Made by a program: the position numbers and the translations under genes. This document shows, piece by piece, positions 60,643-64,000 of a stretch of 64,000 bases of DNA. The stretch is from Pseudorasbora parva (Eukaryota; Chordata; Actinopteri; Cypriniformes; Gobionidae). The stretch is from the NCBI RefSeq assembly GCF_024679245.1, contig NC_090195.1, forward strand, positions 11,079,874-11,143,873. The letters are read 5' to 3'. The notes beneath the pieces are model-generated. The model was given only the letters and a program-made list of their open reading frames with translations. It was not told the origin of the DNA and searched no databases. How positions within the stretch are numbered: position 1 is the first letter of the stretch; each line of letters starts with the position of its first letter.

Positions 60643-63599
60643 TCACACCACGGTGGTCTCAGTCTGTAGGAAAGACTGGGCTCTGGAGTTCCGATGGAAT
60701 TGGGCCATGTTTTCCGTGCCGTTCCTGGATATGGATGAACTGTGCAGACGGTAGTCGCGACCGATGTAACGCTTTAAACGCAAACTCCGCCACTTTCTCT
60801 TGAGTTCGCTCTGGACCTGCAGAGCAGTCAAATATAAAATCCGTTAGCATTAGCACAGCGTGGTAAGTCAACATGAAATCCAAATTGAACCCATTTATGT
60901 ACTCAATTCACATTCCTTAACTTGAGTGCTTGGAAACAAGCAAGCTGACATTCAGTACAATCTATATGTTTTATTTAGAATACATACAAATGTAATTTAC
61001 GTCTTTTAGTTTGTAAAGTGATTTAAAGCACCGGTTCGAAAGAGTGCGGATGTGCTTACGTGCTCTAGTACGTAAGAACGAGCCTATGACTGAATAATCA
61101 TAATTTATAGCAAAAAATCTTAACACTAAAACAAATTCACTACAAGAAGTTATTACTTCACCACTTGCATGACATCATTAACCAACGTGGTTGAACGACA
61201 ATTTGCGACAGTATGGTTTCGGGAAACAGTTGTGACTAGCTAATTTATGTCTTCAACAATGCGTCATACTACGGTAGTTAAGCAGCGAGTTATGTGGTTT
61301 TACAGGAAGCACATCCCAGTGCAGTTATTTCTAAATAAAATATTTGTCTTCGTAATTCTTCATCACAATGTAATTACTTGCTGAGCCTTTTAAAAAACTG
61401 TTCTTATTTTTTTTTAAACTGTTAAAAAACCCTCTTATTTTTTAAACCCTAACTTCTAACCACATAATTTAGATAACTTTCAATCAATTCCAGTTGGATA
61501 ATATAGGGTCCATCTTGATTTTTTTCAATGATTATCCTCTTAATCTCAGGCATTTATTACATTATTATATAATTGGCCAGGTTTTACAGATGAGGCTTAA
61601 GCTAGTCCCAGACTTAAATACGTGTGAGCTGTTTTAACTGAAATCGCCGTTATTTTGTCTCAAAATCCATACCAGTAATGTTTTTTTCTAAGGCACATTT
61701 ATAAAAGCTACTTAAATGTCCTAATTGAACTAATCCTGGCTTTGTCTGTGAAACCAAGTTTAAGAATTGGAAATGTTTCTTGTTGAGGAGGGAATACTGC
61801 TCTGTTCCAAAACAGTGAGCTGCCTGGGGAGGAAGTAGCATCTTAAGGCAACACAAGCATGGAAATGAAGGGCATAGCGACTTAATTATATTGCCTTATA
61901 AGATACCTTGTCCTTCATAATCCTAGAATGCATTGCTACACTGTAAAAATATTTAAAAATAAGTTACCTGGTTGCCTTAAAATTTTAAGTTTATTGTAAA
62001 ACATTTTTTTTATTAATTATATTGGGTGATTGTGTGTGTTTTATTTGTGATGATCCAGTAAACTTGTAGTGAACTTGTAGTGAAATGCAGTAAATTTGGC
62101 TATTTTCGTGATTTATCACATTTTTATGTGGTTCAGATACAATAATATTTTGGGTTTCTATTTATTAAACCAATTTCCTTCATAGTATCAAGTTTTATTT
62201 CAATAAACTCACATTTTTAAGGCAACCAGGTTACTTACTTTTTTAAGTTAAACCAACAATATTTTTTTACAGTATACAAGCTCAGTGAAAATGGCAAAAA
62301 ACGGTATCCAAGGCGAGATAAATGTTGCTCATAAATAAAGAATATGTCATTTGGTATTGAAAAGCATTGCTAAAAAAATTCATTGTAAGGAAAAATGTAT
62401 TTAACCCATTAATGTGTGTGTGCTGTGCATTTTAATGCTTATTTCAATTTATTGCATATTGTAGCAACATGCAAGTGTTCCAAGTCGCTCACTTTGTGAG
62501 ATGTGACAATAAGATTGACAAGATTGCACACTTACCTCACTATTCAAAAAACAATACAAAATTGCAACCACCAAGCCCTATGAAAGAAACATAGAGAAAT
62601 GATGTGGTACAAAATTCTGTTTAAAAGTTTGTGGTTGGTAAGATATATATTTTGAAAGAAGACCAGTTTTCTGATTAATTATATTATATAACTTATTCCT
62701 GTGATGTCAAAGCTTAATTTCTAGTCTCAAGAAACATTTCTTATTATTATTAATATAAAGTTCAAAAGAATAGCATGTATTTGAAACAGAAATAGATTAG
62801 GGTCCAATGCTCACTATTAACAAACTATTAACTATGACTTTTGCCTAAAACTCATAATTACTTCTTATTAATAGTTAGTAAGGTAGTTGTTAGGTTTAGG
62901 TATTGGGAAGGGTAAAGGGTTAGTTCACCCAAAAATTATGTCCTTAATTACTTACCCTAATGTTGTTCGACACCTGTAAGACCTCCGTTCATCTTCAGAA
63001 CACAAAAGAAGATATTTTTGTTGAAATCCGATGGCTCAGAAAGGCCTTCATTGACACCAATGTCGCCAATGTCATGTGATTTCAGCAGTTTGGCAGTTTG
63101 ACACGCGATCCGAATCATGAATCAATACGTTTATGATTCATATCTTTGTTTTGAAATCGGCCCATCACTATTTAAGTCATTATTTCGTTTTTTTGCGCAC
63201 AAAAACTATTCTCGTCGCTTCATTTTTTGGGTGAACTAACCCTTTAAGGATGTCATATATGGCCATGCAGAATAAGGCATTAATATGTGCTTTATAAGTA
63301 ATAATAAACTGCCAATATCCTACTAATATGCATGCTATAAGCAACTAGTTTATAGCGAGAATTGGACCCTAAACCAAAGTGTTACCGAAATCTTTTGTAA
63401 AATTATAAGTGTCTTCACTGTCTTTTGATCAATTGAATGTGAACACTCAGGCATATTCCTCACCTGAAAGGATCCCAGGCCAAGGTCAAAGAATATTTTG
63501 TAGTTTTCCATCTCTCCATTTTCTTCTATGAAGTAAACGAAAACAACATAGTTGACACCAAAGAGAGGGATCAAGAGAAGCGTGGACTTGGCCAACCTC
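60643..63599 (-). CDS. vipr2: vipr2: VIP/PACAP receptor 2 (VPAC2), last three coding exons
   Basis: A class B (secretin-family) GPCR for VIP and PACAP, coupled mainly to Gs at the plasma membrane. Minus-strand exons: 63599-63464 (136 nt), 62577-62536 (42 nt) and 60816-60643 (174 nt with the stop). The first encodes the intracellular loop 3/TM5-6 region, [20 protein letters not shown] and DLGLGSFQ. The second encodes TM7 ([14 protein letters not shown]). The third encodes the C-terminal tail, [11 protein letters not shown], then [18 protein letters not shown] and the terminal [13 protein letters not shown]. The RDYR...SRNG...[10 protein letters not shown] tail distinguishes VPAC2 from VPAC1, PAC1 and secretin receptors. 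All splice sites are GT-AG. Earlier exons lie beyond the right edge. Introns carry MITEs at 61939-62274 and 62797-63372. Confidence 0.95.
61939..62274. mobile_element. MITE in a vipr2 intron
   Basis: The ends CACTGTAAAAATATTTAAAA and AATATTTTTTTACAGTA are inverted and flanked by TA. The subterminal AAGTTACCTGGTTGCCTTAA pairs with TTAAGGCAACCAGGTTACTT. Non-coding, in the last vipr2 intron. Confidence 0.75.
62797..63372. mobile_element. Nested MITEs in a vipr2 intron
   Basis: The outer element runs from TTAGGGTCCAATGCTCACTA to GAGAATTGGACCCTAA. It contains an inner element from AAAGGGTTAGTTCACCCAAA (62915) to TTTGGGTGAACTAACCCTTT (63244). The inner arms are near-perfect inverted repeats. Both are non-coding cyprinid-type MITEs. 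Confidence 0.75.
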
Positions 63600-64000
63600 C
63601 TGAAAACAGAAAAAAAACAGTTACAGGATTTGGAGTGATAAGGTGTGACCCCTACTGTTATGATAGCATGGCAATTTTTGTCAAATGGACAGTTATTTCC
63701 AAGCACACAATGGAGAGCTCCTAACTGAAATCCCAACTTCAGGAAAATAAAAAGGGAAAAGCTCATCCGGGAGAGCCTCTTGTGCATTAGCAACAGAGCA
63801 CTCAAACGCGGAACGTGCCACTCTCAGCAGAACAAAACTCAGATCTCTACAAATTGTGACATAAATATTTCACCCCCATTTCAATGCAGACACATTTAGC
63901 TCTCCACAATAGATAGTGGAAGACTTGGATAAAAATGGAAAGCAGCCATCCATTTTTCAGAGATTCATGCTAGAATGCAACTCCTGGTAAATTTAAATGG

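Noticed and set aside
63246..63463. A 151-aa minus-strand frame taken as one vipr2 exon
   Set aside because: Only 63464-63599 matches the receptor; the rest of the frame is intron read-through beyond clear donor and acceptor sites.

Overview
The window looks like 64 kb of a teleost genome, most likely a cyprinid (carp/zebrafish group). The protein-coding genes are vertebrate and interrupted by GT-AG introns. The repeats are those typical of cyprinids: Tc1-like, hAT, PIF/Harbinger, TTAA-target MITEs, L2-type LINEs, BEL/Pao and DIRS-like retroelements, and long (TA)n, (GT)n and (TCTA)n microsatellites. No species can be named from the sequence alone.

Genes. Four CC-chemokine loci lie on the + strand. 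Locus 1 (5174-5765) is a complete four-exon gene with a short C-terminus. Locus 2 (39071-40002) is a near-identical duplicate with a 57-residue Ser/Pro-rich tail and no recognisable TATA-type box. Locus 3 (51499-51790) is a truncated pseudogene. Locus 4 (25781-31060) is a different chemokine whose exon 2 is split by a 1.5-kb TTAA-target transposon and whose exon 3 has become a (TCTA)n array; an unattached chemokine-type first exon lies just upstream (25438-25513). A one-V-domain immunoglobulin receptor with a transmembrane segment lies on the minus strand at 49058-50104. The last three coding exons of vipr2, the VIP/PACAP receptor VPAC2 (a class B GPCR), lie on the minus strand at 60643-63599, and the gene continues beyond the right edge.

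Layout. 1-5 kb: TE remnants and one copy of a locally duplicated segment. 5-6.3 kb: chemokine 1. 6.4-17.7 kb: dense nested transposons (Harbinger with a hAT inside it, a BEL/Pao gag-protease remnant split by a TIR element, a DIRS-like reverse transcriptase split by a 1.8-kb TIR element, a ~117-bp satellite, Tc1 relics). 17.5-18.5 kb: second copy of the duplicated segment with a chemokine exon-2 relic. 18.7-23.5 kb: antisense L2 LINE carrying a hAT and a Harbinger. 25.4-31.2 kb: broken chemokine 4. 32-38.5 kb: hAT, MITEs and a 32-bp minisatellite. 39-40.6 kb: chemokine 2. 40.7-47 kb: hAT, foldback elements and a LINE fragment. 48.2-50.3 kb: third copy of the segment, containing the Ig receptor. 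51-52 kb: solo LTR and chemokine 3 pseudogene. 54-58 kb: an unassigned exon-like block, a Tc1 remnant and a transposon built around a minisatellite. 58-64 kb: vipr2.

Reading. This is a small chemokine/immune-receptor cluster evolving by local duplication and transposon damage, next to a conserved neuropeptide-receptor gene. The strongest observations are the TTAA insertion whose removal leaves chemokine 4 exon 2 open and in phase, the microsatellite-coded mucin-like tail that separates two chemokine duplicates, and a duplicated segment that differs by presence or absence of the Ig receptor at GT...AG boundaries.
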